Positions 1-8,740 are shown, numbered from the stretch's first letter. The stretch is DNA of 40,052 nucleotides from Bacteroidota bacterium (GCA_013816895.1 JACDDR010000029.1:1-40052), one strand, 5' to 3'. Translations and numbers: made by a program. Notes: generated from the sequence alone by a model not told the origin.

Positions 1-866
1 TCTTTGGTTGAGTTTATGCCTTTATAACACACTCCCAGGTTGTTTTCGATAGTGGCCAGCGCGCCCCTGTCTTTCAATTTATAGGCGAAGTAATTCTGAC
101 GCGCCTTTTTTAAATTCATTATGGCAAGGTCGTATTTACCTGTCTCACGGTAAACATCACCAAGATTAAGTTGAATCGTAACATAGCTTGCTGTATCGCC
201 TAACTTCAATAACGATTTTTCTTCCACAATAGCGGAAAGAATATCAATTGCTTTTGCATATTCACCTTTGCTTTGATAAATAATTGCCTGGTAATTTAGC
301 AGACGGATATAGTTAGAATTGCCAACGCCATCGAGAGTCTTATAGTAATAGAGCAGTGCTTCTATATAGGGCTGCGCTTGCTGATGTTTCTCAAGACTAA
401 CCAGTAACGAAGTGTAGTTTAAAAATATCTGCGTGTACTCCCTGCTGGATTGCCCATAAACAACCGACATTCCATACATGCATTTTAAATAATATTGTTC
501 TGCTTCCAGGTAATTGTCTTGGTTGTGATAAAAAGTGGCCAAGTAGTATTCCGCTACAGGTTTAAGCAAGGTGTCCTTCGCGGTCTTTGAGTACTCATAA
601 GCTTTCAGATAATTCTGCTCTGTTTTAACAAGATCGTTTTGATTGTAATAGTTGATTGCAATAGAACTATATAATTGCATTGTATTATCAGGATAAAGTG
701 GCAACTTATCCTTGTATTTTAGATTAAAAGCTTCCATTTCCTTTACAGGAACAGAAACCCCGCTTTCCATTTTCTTATTTAATGCCTCCCAATCCTTTTC
801 ATAAGTTTGCGCTCGTAAGACGCCGAAAGAAAAACCAAGGACAAGGATAATAATTTTTAACTTCAC
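1..866 (-). CDS. Secreted TPR-repeat protein, 3' part cut off by the window edge
   Basis: The reading frame runs leftward from a GTG at 866-864 and is open to base 1, giving about 288 residues. The N-terminus is a signal peptide (MKLKIIILVLGFSFGVLRAQ). The rest is helical and tetratricopeptide-like, with repeated A-x(2)-Y and L-G-x-x-Y patterns such as LNLGDVYRETGKYDLA and ENNLGVCYKG at the window edge. TPRs mediate protein-protein contacts. In Bacteroidota, proteins opening like this often end in a CHAT protease domain or a histidine-kinase module, but that end is outside the window, so the class is inference. GTG is the only possible start: an in-frame TGA lies two codons upstream (872-870). 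An exact TAATTTTG promoter box ends five bases before it, so the transcript is predicted to be leaderless. The gene is divergent from the ArsC-like gene. Confidence 0.8.
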   Translation of the reverse strand, partial: MKLKIIILVLGFSFGVLRAQTYEKDWEALNKKMESGVSVPVKEMEAFNLKYKDKLPLYPDNTMQLYSSIAINYYNQNDLVKTEQNYLKAYEYSKTAKDTLLKPVAEYYLATFYHNQDNYLEAEQYYLKCMYGMSVVYGQSSREYTQIFLNYTSLLVSLEKHQQAQPYIEALLYYYKTLDGVGNSNYIRLLNYQAIIYQSKGEYAKAIDILSAIVEEKSLLKLGDTASYVTIQLNLGDVYRETGKYDLAIMNLKKARQNYFAYKLKDRGALATIENNLGVCYKGINSTK

Positions 867-870
867 GTAT

Positions 871-878
871 CAAAATTA
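871..878 (-). promoter_or_regulatory. TAATTTTG -7 box of the TPR gene
   Basis: On the minus strand this is an exact match to the Bacteroidota -7 consensus TAnnTTTG. Its last G is five bases before the GTG start of the TPR gene, so the predicted transcription start falls on or next to the start codon. No -33 TTG is present at the usual 18-20 base distance. Confidence 0.55.
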
Positions 879-887
879 CTTTATTTT

Positions 888-1232
888 ATGAAGAAAATAT
901 ATTATTTATCCTCCTGCTCTACCTGTAGCCGCATTATCACCGAATTAAAACTAAAAGAAAAAAAATTCCTGTTCCAGGACATTAAGACTGAAAAAATAAC
1001 CCCGGAGCAACTTGAGGAGATGAAAGCTCTGGAAGGCAGCTATGAAGCGCTTTTCAGCAGGGTAGCTTTAAAATACAAAACGCTGGATCCAAAACCTTCC
1101 ACAGAAAAGGAATACAAAAAATTAATTCTGGAAGAATATACTTTTTTAAAGCGCCCGGTAATAATTGCGGGTGAAAACATTTTTGTCGGAAATTCCAAAA
1201 GTAATATTGAAGCAGCCAAACTGGCTTTATAA
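888..1232 (+). CDS. ArsC/Spx/YffB-family thioredoxin-fold protein
   Basis: This 114-residue protein has the size and pattern of the ArsC-like family (arsenate reductase, Spx, YffB). A beta strand at the N-terminus leads to a C-S-T-C motif (Cys10, Cys13), as expected for a redox or thiol active site. A conserved R-P pair follows near residue 89 (FLKRPVIIAG) before a final helix (NIEAAKLAL). The first cysteine sits where the arsenate-binding cysteine of ArsC lies, while the CxxC arrangement resembles Spx. No ars genes are nearby, so arsenate reduction is not supported by context; a general thiol reductase or regulator is equally likely. The ATG at 888 directly follows an AT-rich stretch. The divergent TPR gene starts 21 bases away, so the two control regions overlap. 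Confidence 0.8.
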   Translation: MKKIYYLSSCSTCSRIITELKLKEKKFLFQDIKTEKITPEQLEEMKALEGSYEALFSRVALKYKTLDPKPSTEKEYKKLILEEYTFLKRPVIIAGENIFVGNSKSNIEAAKLAL

Positions 1233-1246
1233 TAATTAAACCCAGA

Positions 1247-1274
1247 TTATTCATTTGAAAAACCAAATGAATAA
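1247..1274. repeat. Perfect 11-bp inverted repeat after the ArsC-like gene
   Basis: TTATTCATTTG (1247-1257) and CAAATGAATAA (1264-1274) are perfect reverse complements around a 6-base loop, AAAAAC. It starts 15 bases after the stop codon of the ArsC-like gene and may end its transcript, although no T-tract follows. Confidence 0.6.
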
Positions 1275-1312
1275 ACGATGTAAGAAAATCAAGCCTCTTA
1301 GCTGGACTGTGC

Positions 1313-1332
1313 ATCACCTAAAAGGTGATTTT
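1313..1332 (+). terminator. Possible small intrinsic terminator
   Basis: ATCACCT (1313-1319) pairs with AGGTGAT (1323-1329) around a 3-base loop, and the run TTTT (1329-1332) follows. It lies 80 bases after the ArsC-like gene. The stem is short, so the call is weak. Confidence 0.35.
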
Positions 1333-1335
1333 CTA

Positions 1336-1353
1336 TTCCGATAGCCATCGGAA
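1336..1353. repeat. Small palindrome TTCCGAT-AGCC-ATCGGAA
   Basis: A perfect 7-bp stem encloses a 4-base loop. From memory, similar CCGAT...ATCGG palindromes recur in intergenic DNA of Bacteroidota, so this may be one copy of a dispersed repeat. I found no second copy in the window. Confidence 0.45.
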
Positions 1354-1360
1354 GCGGTTT

Positions 1361-1416
1361 ACCCAAAAATGCAGGTAGTTCGGCTCATTCTTCACCTTCT
1401 ACTGCATAATTTGGGT
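1361..1416. repeat. Long-loop inverted repeat
   Basis: ACCCAAA-A-ATGCAG (1361-1374) pairs with CTGCAT-AA-TTTGGGT (1402-1416). This gives 13 base pairs interrupted by a small internal loop, around a 27-base apical loop. It fills the rest of the gap between the ArsC-like gene and the terminator of the minus-strand gene. Function unknown. Confidence 0.5.
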
Positions 1417-1417
1417 T

Positions 1418-1445
1418 AAAAAAGCCCCTGTTTTCACAGAGGCTT
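1418..1445 (-). terminator. Intrinsic terminator of the LTxxQ protein gene
   Basis: Read on the minus strand, AAGCCTCTGT, loop GAAA, ACAGGGGCTT form a 10-bp stem with one T-G wobble (1445-1422). A run of T follows. It starts five bases after the stop codon of the minus-strand gene at 1450. Confidence 0.85.
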
Positions 1446-1449
1446 AAGA

Positions 1450-1902
1450 TTAATCATGTTCATCAATTTCATGGGGTTCATCTTTGCCATCTTTATGCTG
1501 TTCTTTTCTTTTTTTCTTCAGTTCTTCAATTTTTGCGTCGTACTTCGTTTTCTGTTCCGCAGTTAAAAAACCTTTAACTGTAGAATCAAATTTCTCATTA
1601 TTTGTTTTGGCTTGTACATGCAGGGCCTTTCTTTCTTCTGGCGTTGTGGAACCTTTCATTTTTTCATGTAATGGGCTATTAGCCTTAATTCTTTCTAAAG
1701 TGGCTGCTTCCCATTTTGTTTTCTGGTCAGCCGTTAAACCAAATTCCTTGGCTGCTCTGTCGGTACCTCGTTTTGCACGATCTTCCGGCGTAAGATTTTT
1801 CTTGTCTCCTTTTTCTTGGGGCGCGCCGGTTTTTGATTCTTGAGCATCGCACACTGTACATAAGCCTGCTACAAGTGTAAGCGCTAAAATTATTTTTTTC
1901 AT
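1450..1902 (-). CDS. Small periplasmic LTxxQ (Spy/CpxP-like) protein
   Basis: This 150-residue protein starts with a signal peptide ending near C-D-A-Q (residues 18-21). The mature part is charged and helical and carries two L-T-x-x-Q motifs, LTADQ (about residue 56) and LTAEQ (about residue 113). LTxxQ is the signature of the Spy/CpxP family of periplasmic chaperone-like or envelope-stress proteins. The tail is rich in Lys, His, Glu and Asp (residues 125-150), which could bind metal; that is inference. It is monocistronic: its own strong terminator follows, and the next upstream gene on the same strand ends 76 bases away. Small helical Bacteroidota proteins of this kind are poorly characterised, so the role is uncertain. 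Confidence 0.75.
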   Translation of the reverse strand: MKKIILALTLVAGLCTVCDAQESKTGAPQEKGDKKNLTPEDRAKRGTDRAAKEFGLTADQKTKWEAATLERIKANSPLHEKMKGSTTPEERKALHVQAKTNNEKFDSTVKGFLTAEQKTKYDAKIEELKKKRKEQHKDGKDEPHEIDEHD

Positions 1903-1978
1903 AGTGTTGTTTTTTTATTTGACTGTCTAAATCTGGCTAAGTTTAACCTGGTCTAAAAATTTTTATACTTTTTGAGAT

Positions 1979-4327
1979 TTAGTTGCTCAGCACTACTTTC
2001 TTAACGATCTCATTTCCGTCAACTTTCACCTTAACGAAGTAGATTCCCCTTGCCTCACCTTTAAGATCAATGGAGTAATTAGCATCGTAGATATTATCTT
2101 TCTTATATATCTCCTGTCCTATTGCATTCAATACTACCAATGAAATTGATTTCAAATCAGGATTACTTAAATTAAAAATTCCGGTGGATGGATTCGGGCT
2201 AATAATAATATTTTCATTTACGAATATGTTTGATGCGATTCCCGAAGCAGTGGACGTTAATTTCCGGATTAAAAGATCATCAAAATAAAAACCATCTTTA
2301 TTAAGCCCTCCGTCAGAGGTAAAAGTAAACCGTATTAAAAAATTCTGCCCGGCATACGCGCTTATATCAATATCCTCTTTCACCCATCCATCCTGAAACC
2401 CATCGTACACTGGGCTGGTAGCTCCTGAGGAAGCAGGAGACGTTTCATACCTGCCACAAAGCGGATTCCAGTTAACGCCGTTATTGGTACTGTAAAGTAT
2501 TTTTGCCTGGTCGTAATTTTTTTCAAGTTCGAAACGGGTATAGTATTGTAAATGCGCATAAATTGCATTTGTTAAGTTAACAGGTGTGCTCAGTGTAATT
2601 GATTTATTTTGATTGCTCAAGTAATTCCCTGCCGGACTTTCGGTAATACTGCTTGGAGGCGAAACAAATTTTGTAGTGCTTAAACCCCAGGTGCCCGAAG
2701 TAGTAAACGTGCCCGCAACTACTGTACCGTTATTGGAAGCCAGTATAACCGGCGTTCCGTAAATTTTCGTAATTGTATCGTAGTGTGTAAAATACCCGTT
2801 ATCCACTCCTATCGCGTATTTAACTGTTTGTTCTGCTGCAAGACCCGTGTTTAAAGTAAACGAAATAGAATCATTTATCAACTGGTTTTGACTCAGGGAA
2901 TAACTTTTTGGAGCGCCCGCCGACACAATGCCGCTTCCAACAGGATTAATACTTACAGTAAAATTACCGCTGCTTAATCCAAGGCGTTGAAGACTGTAAT
3001 TTAGATAACCGTTCGAGCTGATGAATTTATCGCGCATGTCGCGTGCTATTGCGTAACGTCCAACGAGTTTTGCAAGGTTGTAATTTTGAGTGAAGGTTGT
3101 TTTACAAATGTCGAGGATCCTTGAAGATGCCGGCCAGAAGCCGTCACCGGAAGCACCGGCTTCGGGCGTCATGGACAATATTTTAGGCTTTGAAGATTGC
3201 TCTCCGTACATCCAGTCATCACTGTCGCCATTGGTAACATAATTTACGGTCTGATCTCCGGTGCCATATAAAAATCGACTGTCTTCGGTAAGTAAAACCG
3301 TCCAGTTTACAAAGGTGGCACTATCCGGAGTATAGATACTCGGCAGATAACCCCATGGGTAAATTAATAAATTTCCGTAAGTGTGTGCATTCAAAGCGGT
3401 AGCAAATTGCCTGCTATTGCAAAAATCACGCATTGCCTGTATTTCCGGCTCGCTGAATCCTGCGGTGCCGCGATAGGTGTCGCTGCTGGTTGTAGGCGAA
3501 GAACCAGTGTTATCGTATCCCCAATTATACCCATAGTTTCTGTTAAGATCCACACCATAGGTATTATCCGAATTCAAACGTCTGTTTTTCCGCCACATGC
3601 CGCCGCCGCCTGGATTGGTAGTTGCATTATATACATAACCATCCGGGTTAACACAGGGAACAAAATACAATTCAGTGTTATTTAATGTAGCAGCTATATC
3701 AGGATCAGTTGCATAGTTTTCAAGCAGGTACCACATATAAAAAATAAGCTGCGATAAACTGGCCGGTTCACGCGCATGATGCAGGGCAGTATAAAGTAAT
3801 TCAGGTTCATTCTCATCCACGGTAGGGTTGTCGCTCATGCGAACATAATAAATATCACGGCCCTGAATACTTTGCTGGCTCAGGGGTTGTTTAACGGAAA
3901 TTAAATTCGGATACAATAACGCCATGCTGTCAAGAATCTGTTTCATTTCATTCCAGGTAAAAAAACCACCCATGCTTCCCAAATGAAAATTTGCAGGCTT
4001 GGCAATGTTCTGCGCATTACACACCGGTGTTGGCATCGCCATCTTTCCGGCAAGGTCTGCCTTGTTTCTTTCAAGATAAAATTTAGAAAGATCCTCGATC
4101 AGGATGGTGTGATGAATATGATGTTGTTTAAGGATCAACACCTCGTTCTCACTGATTTCGGTTGTAATACTGTTTTCATGCACATCAGCGTGGTCTATGG
4201 TAATTCCTAACTGCAGCAATTGTTTTGCTATCCCGGGCTCTCCCGTTATCTGAACTTTCTGATATTTTAATGTTTGTGCCTGTAACAGCGTTACACAAAG
4301 ACAAAAGGCTAAAATTATTTTTTTCAT
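1979..4327 (-). CDS. Secreted M14 zinc carboxypeptidase with T9SS type A sorting domain
   Basis: This 782-residue protein has a signal peptide (residues 1-18), a propeptide-like region to about 115, and an M14 carboxypeptidase domain at about 120-420. The zinc site is visible as His184-Ala-Arg-Glu187 and His315 in NAHTYG. The substrate-binding Asn262-Arg263 lies in DLNRNYG and the likely catalytic Glu389 in TPEAG, so the active site appears complete. A beta-sandwich region follows at about 530-690. The last 75 residues (NPSTGIFNLS to IVKKVVLSN) are a type A T9SS sorting domain. The protein should cross the outer membrane by T9SS and trim C-terminal residues from extracellular peptides. It lies 10 bases after the prolyl oligopeptidase gene on the same strand, so the two are probably cotranscribed for peptide scavenging. 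Confidence 0.93.
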   Translation of the reverse strand: MKKIILAFCLCVTLLQAQTLKYQKVQITGEPGIAKQLLQLGITIDHADVHENSITTEISENEVLILKQHHIHHTILIEDLSKFYLERNKADLAGKMAMPTPVCNAQNIAKPANFHLGSMGGFFTWNEMKQILDSMALLYPNLISVKQPLSQQSIQGRDIYYVRMSDNPTVDENEPELLYTALHHAREPASLSQLIFYMWYLLENYATDPDIAATLNNTELYFVPCVNPDGYVYNATTNPGGGGMWRKNRRLNSDNTYGVDLNRNYGYNWGYDNTGSSPTTSSDTYRGTAGFSEPEIQAMRDFCNSRQFATALNAHTYGNLLIYPWGYLPSIYTPDSATFVNWTVLLTEDSRFLYGTGDQTVNYVTNGDSDDWMYGEQSSKPKILSMTPEAGASGDGFWPASSRILDICKTTFTQNYNLAKLVGRYAIARDMRDKFISSNGYLNYSLQRLGLSSGNFTVSINPVGSGIVSAGAPKSYSLSQNQLINDSISFTLNTGLAAEQTVKYAIGVDNGYFTHYDTITKIYGTPVILASNNGTVVAGTFTTSGTWGLSTTKFVSPPSSITESPAGNYLSNQNKSITLSTPVNLTNAIYAHLQYYTRFELEKNYDQAKILYSTNNGVNWNPLCGRYETSPASSGATSPVYDGFQDGWVKEDIDISAYAGQNFLIRFTFTSDGGLNKDGFYFDDLLIRKLTSTASGIASNIFVNENIIISPNPSTGIFNLSNPDLKSISLVVLNAIGQEIYKKDNIYDANYSIDLKGEARGIYFVKVKVDGNEIVKKVVLSN

Positions 4328-4337
4328 TTTTTTATTT

Positions 4338-6437
4338 TTAAATATTCATTCCAAGATTATAAAATACAAAACTCCACATATCGCCAAACTCATCTATTTG
4401 TTTCGACGTTGGTTTCCCGGCTCCGTGGCCGGCGTTGACATCGATCCTGATAAGCGTTGGTTCTTTACTTTTATTTTTCTCCTGTAAAGCTGCTGCAAAT
4501 TTAAACGAGTGAGCAGGAACAACTCTGTCATCGTGATCGCCGGTTAAAATAAGGGTTGCAGGATAATTAACTTCTTTAATGTTATGATAGGGCGAATATT
4601 TTATGAGACAGTCAAATTCTTCTTTATTCTCGCTGCTTCCGTAATCAACCGCCCAGGCTCTTCCAATTGTAAATAAATGAAACCTCAGCATATCCAGTAC
4701 GCCAACAGTTGGTATTGCCACTTTGCAGATGTCCGGACGCTGCGTCATCACCGCACCAATTAATAAACCGCCGTTGCTTCGTCCGTGTATTGCAAGCTTA
4801 TTGTGCGAAGTGTATTTTCTTGCAACCAGATAGTCACAGGCCGCTATAAAATCATCAAATACATTTTGTTTTTTACACTTAGTTCCTGCCTTATGCCACT
4901 CTTCTCCATATTCCCCGCCACCTCTAAGGTTAGGCACGCAGTAAATTCCACCAGCCTCCAGAAACACTGCGCGGTCCGTTCTGAATTCCGGTCCATAAGA
5001 AATATTAAAACCGCCGTATCCAAACACAAAACATGGCGTTTTTTCATTCATCACCAATCCTTTTTTATGTGTAATGAACATTGATATTTTTGTTCCGTCT
5101 TTACTCGGATAAAAAACCTGCTCTGTGACATAGTTCTCAGAATCAAATTTAATGGCAGGTTTAAATATTTGTTTGCTCTTCCAGGTTTTAGCATCCAGGT
5201 AAAATACCTGTTCGGGCGAAGTGAAACTCACAATGCTGTAGGTTGCAAAATCATAGTTCTTATCGGAGCTGATTGAACTTAAATGACAAATTCCGGGCAG
5301 CTCAATTTCCTTTTCGCGATTTCCCTGCAAAGAAAAACTGTACAATTTAGACGTGACGTTCTCGAGGTAATTGGCAAGTATTTTATTATTGCATAATCTC
5401 ACTCCTTCCAGCAAGTGTTCTGTTTCCGGTAAAATAGTTTTCCAGGAATAAGCCTGCGCGTTGTTCAGGTTAAAAGATACAAGCTTGTATCGGGGTGCAT
5501 TTTTATTGGTGCGCATGTAAAACGTTTCGCCCATATTATCCACCACATCGTTTTCAAAATCGAAGTTATCAGCAATCTGTACGAAATCACTTCCCACCTT
5601 TTTTAAATCTTTGATCATAAGCTTATGCCCGCTGGTACTTTGACTTGTATACAGACATAAATAGTTTTCATCATCCGTTACAGAAGCTGAAAAATTAAAG
5701 TCCCCGTTATTTTTATCTTCATACACAAGTTCGTCTTTTTCCTGCGCGGCGCCGAGCTTGTGGAAATATAATTTGTGGAATTTATTTTTTTGCGATAAAG
5801 CGCTGCCATCTGGTTGGTTGTACCTGCTGTAATAAACGCCCTCACCCTTCCAGCTCATGCCGCTAAACTTCACCCACTTTAAAACATCGGGCAAATCTTT
5901 TTTAGACTCAATATCTTTAAAATGAATTTCAACCCAGTCGCTCCCTGCTTTTGAAATTCCATAAGCCAGCGTTTTACCGTTTTTGGAAACGGAGGTTCCG
6001 CTTAAAGAAACAGTACCATCATTTGAAAGTGCATTGGGATCTAAAAGAATTTCACCCGCATCATCAATACTCTTTTTAATAAACAATACGCTCTGATTCT
6101 GGAGCCCGTTGTTTTTGTAGCAGAAAAAGAAATTTCCTTTTTTATAGGGGGCTGATTCTTTATTGTAATTCCATAACTCGGTAAGCCTGGTCTTTATTTT
6201 GTCTCTGAAAGAAACCGAAGACATGAATTTTTCAGTCACCACATTTTGCTTGGTCACCCAGGTCGCTGTTTTCTCACTGCGGTCATCCTCCAGCCAGCGA
6301 TAAGGATCATCCACCCTCACTCCAAAATAATTATCCGTAATAGTTTCCTTTTCCGTTACAGGGTATGTTAACTGCGCCTGCATAAGTGATGTTGCAAGAG
6401 TAAACAATCCCATGGTCAAAAAAACGGTTTTGTACAT
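4338..6437 (-). CDS. Prolyl oligopeptidase (S9A), exported
   Basis: This 699-residue serine peptidase cleaves short peptides after proline. A signal peptide (MYKTVFLTMGLFTLATSLMQ, then AQ) places it outside the cytoplasm. The N-terminal strap YPVTEKETITDNYFGVRVDD and DPYRWLED are typical of the family. A seven-bladed propeller spans about 75-425 and the alpha/beta hydrolase domain about 430-699. The catalytic triad is visible: Ser554 in GRSNGG, an Asp at 636-637 in DHDDRVVP and His671 in NAGHGAGK. Length is normal for S9A. It heads a two-gene unit with the M14 carboxypeptidase. It has no T9SS tail, so it is probably periplasmic and acts on peptides brought inside. Only a poor promoter match is present upstream. 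Confidence 0.95.
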   Translation of the reverse strand: MYKTVFLTMGLFTLATSLMQAQLTYPVTEKETITDNYFGVRVDDPYRWLEDDRSEKTATWVTKQNVVTEKFMSSVSFRDKIKTRLTELWNYNKESAPYKKGNFFFCYKNNGLQNQSVLFIKKSIDDAGEILLDPNALSNDGTVSLSGTSVSKNGKTLAYGISKAGSDWVEIHFKDIESKKDLPDVLKWVKFSGMSWKGEGVYYSRYNQPDGSALSQKNKFHKLYFHKLGAAQEKDELVYEDKNNGDFNFSASVTDDENYLCLYTSQSTSGHKLMIKDLKKVGSDFVQIADNFDFENDVVDNMGETFYMRTNKNAPRYKLVSFNLNNAQAYSWKTILPETEHLLEGVRLCNNKILANYLENVTSKLYSFSLQGNREKEIELPGICHLSSISSDKNYDFATYSIVSFTSPEQVFYLDAKTWKSKQIFKPAIKFDSENYVTEQVFYPSKDGTKISMFITHKKGLVMNEKTPCFVFGYGGFNISYGPEFRTDRAVFLEAGGIYCVPNLRGGGEYGEEWHKAGTKCKKQNVFDDFIAACDYLVARKYTSHNKLAIHGRSNGGLLIGAVMTQRPDICKVAIPTVGVLDMLRFHLFTIGRAWAVDYGSSENKEEFDCLIKYSPYHNIKEVNYPATLILTGDHDDRVVPAHSFKFAAALQEKNKSKEPTLIRIDVNAGHGAGKPTSKQIDEFGDMWSFVFYNLGMNI

Positions 6438-6497
6438 TTCAAAAGTGTGTTGTTAATATGTAGCCAAACTAATCGAAAAATGCGCTAATAGCAGGTC

Positions 6498-6505
6498 TAC
6501 ATTTG
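6498..6505 (+). promoter_or_regulatory. TACATTTG -7 box of the glucosaminidase gene
   Basis: Exact match to TAnnTTTG, ending nine bases before the ATG at 6515. It overlaps a small inverted repeat, ACATTT-GT-AAATGT (6499-6512), which could be an operator. No -33 TTG is seen. Confidence 0.5.
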
Positions 6506-6514
6506 TAAATGTAA

Positions 6515-7258
6515 ATGAATAATGTTAAAAACTCAATAGTCTTTTTTATAAAGTGTTGTAAGGTAAATTTTGTGGTTTTACTGGCATTATTGGTGAATGA
6601 AGCAAAAGGCACCAAAGACCCTATATTGTTAGCAAAATCCTATATCAGCTGGTATGCAGATGAAGCTATCGAGCAAATGGCAAAACATGGCATCCCAGCC
6701 AGCGTTACAATGGCGCAGGCCATCTTCGAAAGCCGCTGCGGCCACAGTTCATTAGCTATTAAATCGAATAATCATTTCGGGATAAAATGCCATGCTAACT
6801 GGATGGGCGACACAGTAGTAAAAACGGATGATACTAAGAATGAATGTTTCCGCAAATATTCCACCGTAGAAGAATCCTATAACGATCACAGCCTCTTTTT
6901 AAAATCGCGCCTCCGTTACGCCCATTTGTTTAACCTTTCCCTAACAGATTATAAAGGCTGGTGCTATGGGCTAAAAAACGCTGGCTATGCTACTTATCCT
7001 ACATATGCTGAAGAACTAATTAAAATAATAGAAGAAAATAAACTTTACCTTTTGGACAGTTACGAAAAAATAAATCCTAAAATAACGATAAGGGTCGACA
7101 CTAAACTTGCTGTCGGTAATTTACTGTTAAAAGATTTCTCATTAAACGACCTAGTCAGATGCGGCATCCTGTTTATAAATGAAAAGCATATTGACCTTAA
7201 AATACTCCCCCTTTTAATTGGAAGTCCGGATACTTCTCACGCCGTAGCTAAAAAATAG
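6515..7258 (+). CDS. GH73-type N-acetylglucosaminidase (peptidoglycan hydrolase)
   Basis: This 247-residue protein carries a glucosaminidase domain of the FlgJ/LytG type at about residues 36-182. The hallmark is A-Q-A-I-F-E-S with catalytic Glu72, followed by SNNHFGIKC (85-92) and a YSTVEESYNDHSLFLKSR block (115-132) typical of the family. A hydrophobic stretch at about 8-27 looks like a signal peptide or anchor. The enzyme cleaves the GlcNAc-MurNAc bond in peptidoglycan. The last 65 residues are not a recognisable LysM domain, although many relatives have one there. It is divergent from the peptidase unit, with 77 bases between starts. The predicted leader is about five bases. Confidence 0.88.
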   Translation: MNNVKNSIVFFIKCCKVNFVVLLALLVNEAKGTKDPILLAKSYISWYADEAIEQMAKHGIPASVTMAQAIFESRCGHSSLAIKSNNHFGIKCHANWMGDTVVKTDDTKNECFRKYSTVEESYNDHSLFLKSRLRYAHLFNLSLTDYKGWCYGLKNAGYATYPTYAEELIKIIEENKLYLLDSYEKINPKITIRVDTKLAVGNLLLKDFSLNDLVRCGILFINEKHIDLKILPLLIGSPDTSHAVAKK

Positions 7259-7282
7259 TTTTTCCTGATTTTTTTCCCGGGC

Positions 7283-7290
7283 TAAATTTG
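7283..7290 (+). promoter_or_regulatory. TAAATTTG -7 box of fumC
   Basis: Exact TAnnTTTG match, 46 bases before the fumC ATG and just after the stop codon of the upstream gene. fumC is therefore probably transcribed on its own. Confidence 0.55.
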
Positions 7291-7336
7291 ACCTGGATTT
7301 TTAAAATGCTACTTTTAGCGTATAAAATTAAACCGT

Positions 7337-8734
7337 ATGGAATTCAGAATAGAAAAAGATACAATGGGCGAGGTAAATGTTCCCGCTCATGTTTATTGGG
7401 GGGCCCAAACAGAACGCAGTCGCAACAACTTTAAAATAGGACCCGAGGCGAGTATGCCCAAAGAAATTATCTATGCTTTTGGTTATTTAAAAAAAGCCGC
7501 AGCTCTTGCTAACTGTGAATTAGGCGTTTTATCGAAAGAAAAATGCGAACTCATCTCAAAAGCCTGTGACGAAATACTGGCACATAAGCTGGACGATCAG
7601 TTCCCCTTGGTGATCTGGCAAACCGGTTCAGGCACCCAGAGTAACATGAACGCCAATGAAGTTATTGCTTATCGCGCGCATGTGATGAATGGCGGAAAAT
7701 TAAGCGACGAACCCAAAGTGCTTCACCCGAATGACGATGTGAATAAATCGCAGAGCAGCAACGACACCTTTCCAACAGCCATGCACATTGCGGCTTACAA
7801 ACAGGTAGTGGAAATTACGATTCCTGGTATGGAAAAGTTACGCGACAGTCTGAAGAAAAAATCGGAAGCATTTAAAGATATAATTAAAACAGGTCGCACT
7901 CACTTTATGGATGCAACGCCTTTATCGCTTGGACAGGAATTCAGCGGTTATGTGCAGCAGATAACCATGAGCATCCGAACGTTAAAGAACGCGCTGGAGG
8001 CAGTGCGTGAACTGGCTCTTGGCGGCACGGCTGTTGGCACCGGATTGAATACCCCAAAAGGATACGACGTGCTTGTTGCGAAAAAAATTGCCGAGTTAAC
8101 CGGACTTCCTTTTATCACCGCACCAAATAAATTCGAAGCTTTGGCCGCGCACGACGCCATGGTGGAATTAAGCGGGGCATTAAAACGCAGCGCTGTTTCA
8201 TTAATGAAAATCGCGAATGATATCCGCATGTTGTCTTCTGGTCCGCGTTGCGGCATCGGTGAAATTATTATTCCTGACAACGAACCCGGTTCTTCTATTA
8301 TGCCCGGTAAAGTTAATCCAACGCAGCCGGAAGCGCTTACCATGGTGTGCGCACAGGTAATGGGTAACGATGTTGCGGTAAGTATAGGAGGATCGATGGG
8401 GCATTTTGAACTGAATGTATTTAAACCGGTAATTGCCGCTAATGTGCTTCAGTCGGCCCGCTTGATTGGTGATGCTTGTGCTTCGTTTGCAGAAAAATGT
8501 TCAGATGGAATTGAAGCGAACTTACCGGAGCTTAAAAAACATCTTGAGAATTCGCTTATGCTGGTAACGGCGCTGAATACGCATATTGGCTATGAGAAGG
8601 CCGCTAAAATTGCAAAAACGGCTCATAAAGGAAATAAAACCCTTCGCGAAGCTGCCATTGAACTTGGTTATGTAACCAATGAACAGTTTGACCTTTGGGT
8701 ACGGCCCGAGGATATGATTGGAAGTTTGAAATAA
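7337..8734 (+). CDS. fumC: Fumarate hydratase, class II
   Basis: This 465-residue enzyme interconverts fumarate and malate in the TCA cycle as a cytoplasmic homotetramer. The class II signature [11 protein letters not shown] sits at about 317-327. Other family blocks are W-G-A-Q-T-E-R-S (22-29), [15 protein letters not shown] (about 98-112), [15 protein letters not shown] (about 137-151) and [20 protein letters not shown], which carries the catalytic His. Length matches bacterial FumC and no key block is missing. It is flanked by its own promoter and a clear terminator, so it is monocistronic. The other TCA enzyme here, icd, lies 25 kb away. Confusion with aspartase or argininosuccinate lyase is unlikely given the fumarase-specific blocks. 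Confidence 0.97.
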   Translation: MEFRIEKDTMGEVNVPAHVYWGAQTERSRNNFKIGPEASMPKEIIYAFGYLKKAAALANCELGVLSKEKCELISKACDEILAHKLDDQFPLVIWQTGSGTQSNMNANEVIAYRAHVMNGGKLSDEPKVLHPNDDVNKSQSSNDTFPTAMHIAAYKQVVEITIPGMEKLRDSLKKKSEAFKDIIKTGRTHFMDATPLSLGQEFSGYVQQITMSIRTLKNALEAVRELALGGTAVGTGLNTPKGYDVLVAKKIAELTGLPFITAPNKFEALAAHDAMVELSGALKRSAVSLMKIANDIRMLSSGPRCGIGEIIIPDNEPGSSIMPGKVNPTQPEALTMVCAQVMGNDVAVSIGGSMGHFELNVFKPVIAANVLQSARLIGDACASFAEKCSDGIEANLPELKKHLENSLMLVTALNTHIGYEKAAKIAKTAHKGNKTLREAAIELGYVTNEQFDLWVRPEDMIGSLK

Positions 8735-8740
8735 ACGTTG

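Noticed and set aside
3383-3685. 100-codon plus-strand frame within the M14 gene
   Set aside because: Antisense to the zinc-carboxypeptidase catalytic domain; a shadow frame.
7948-8343. 131-codon minus-strand frame within fumC
   Set aside because: Antisense to the fumarase signature region and without domain features.
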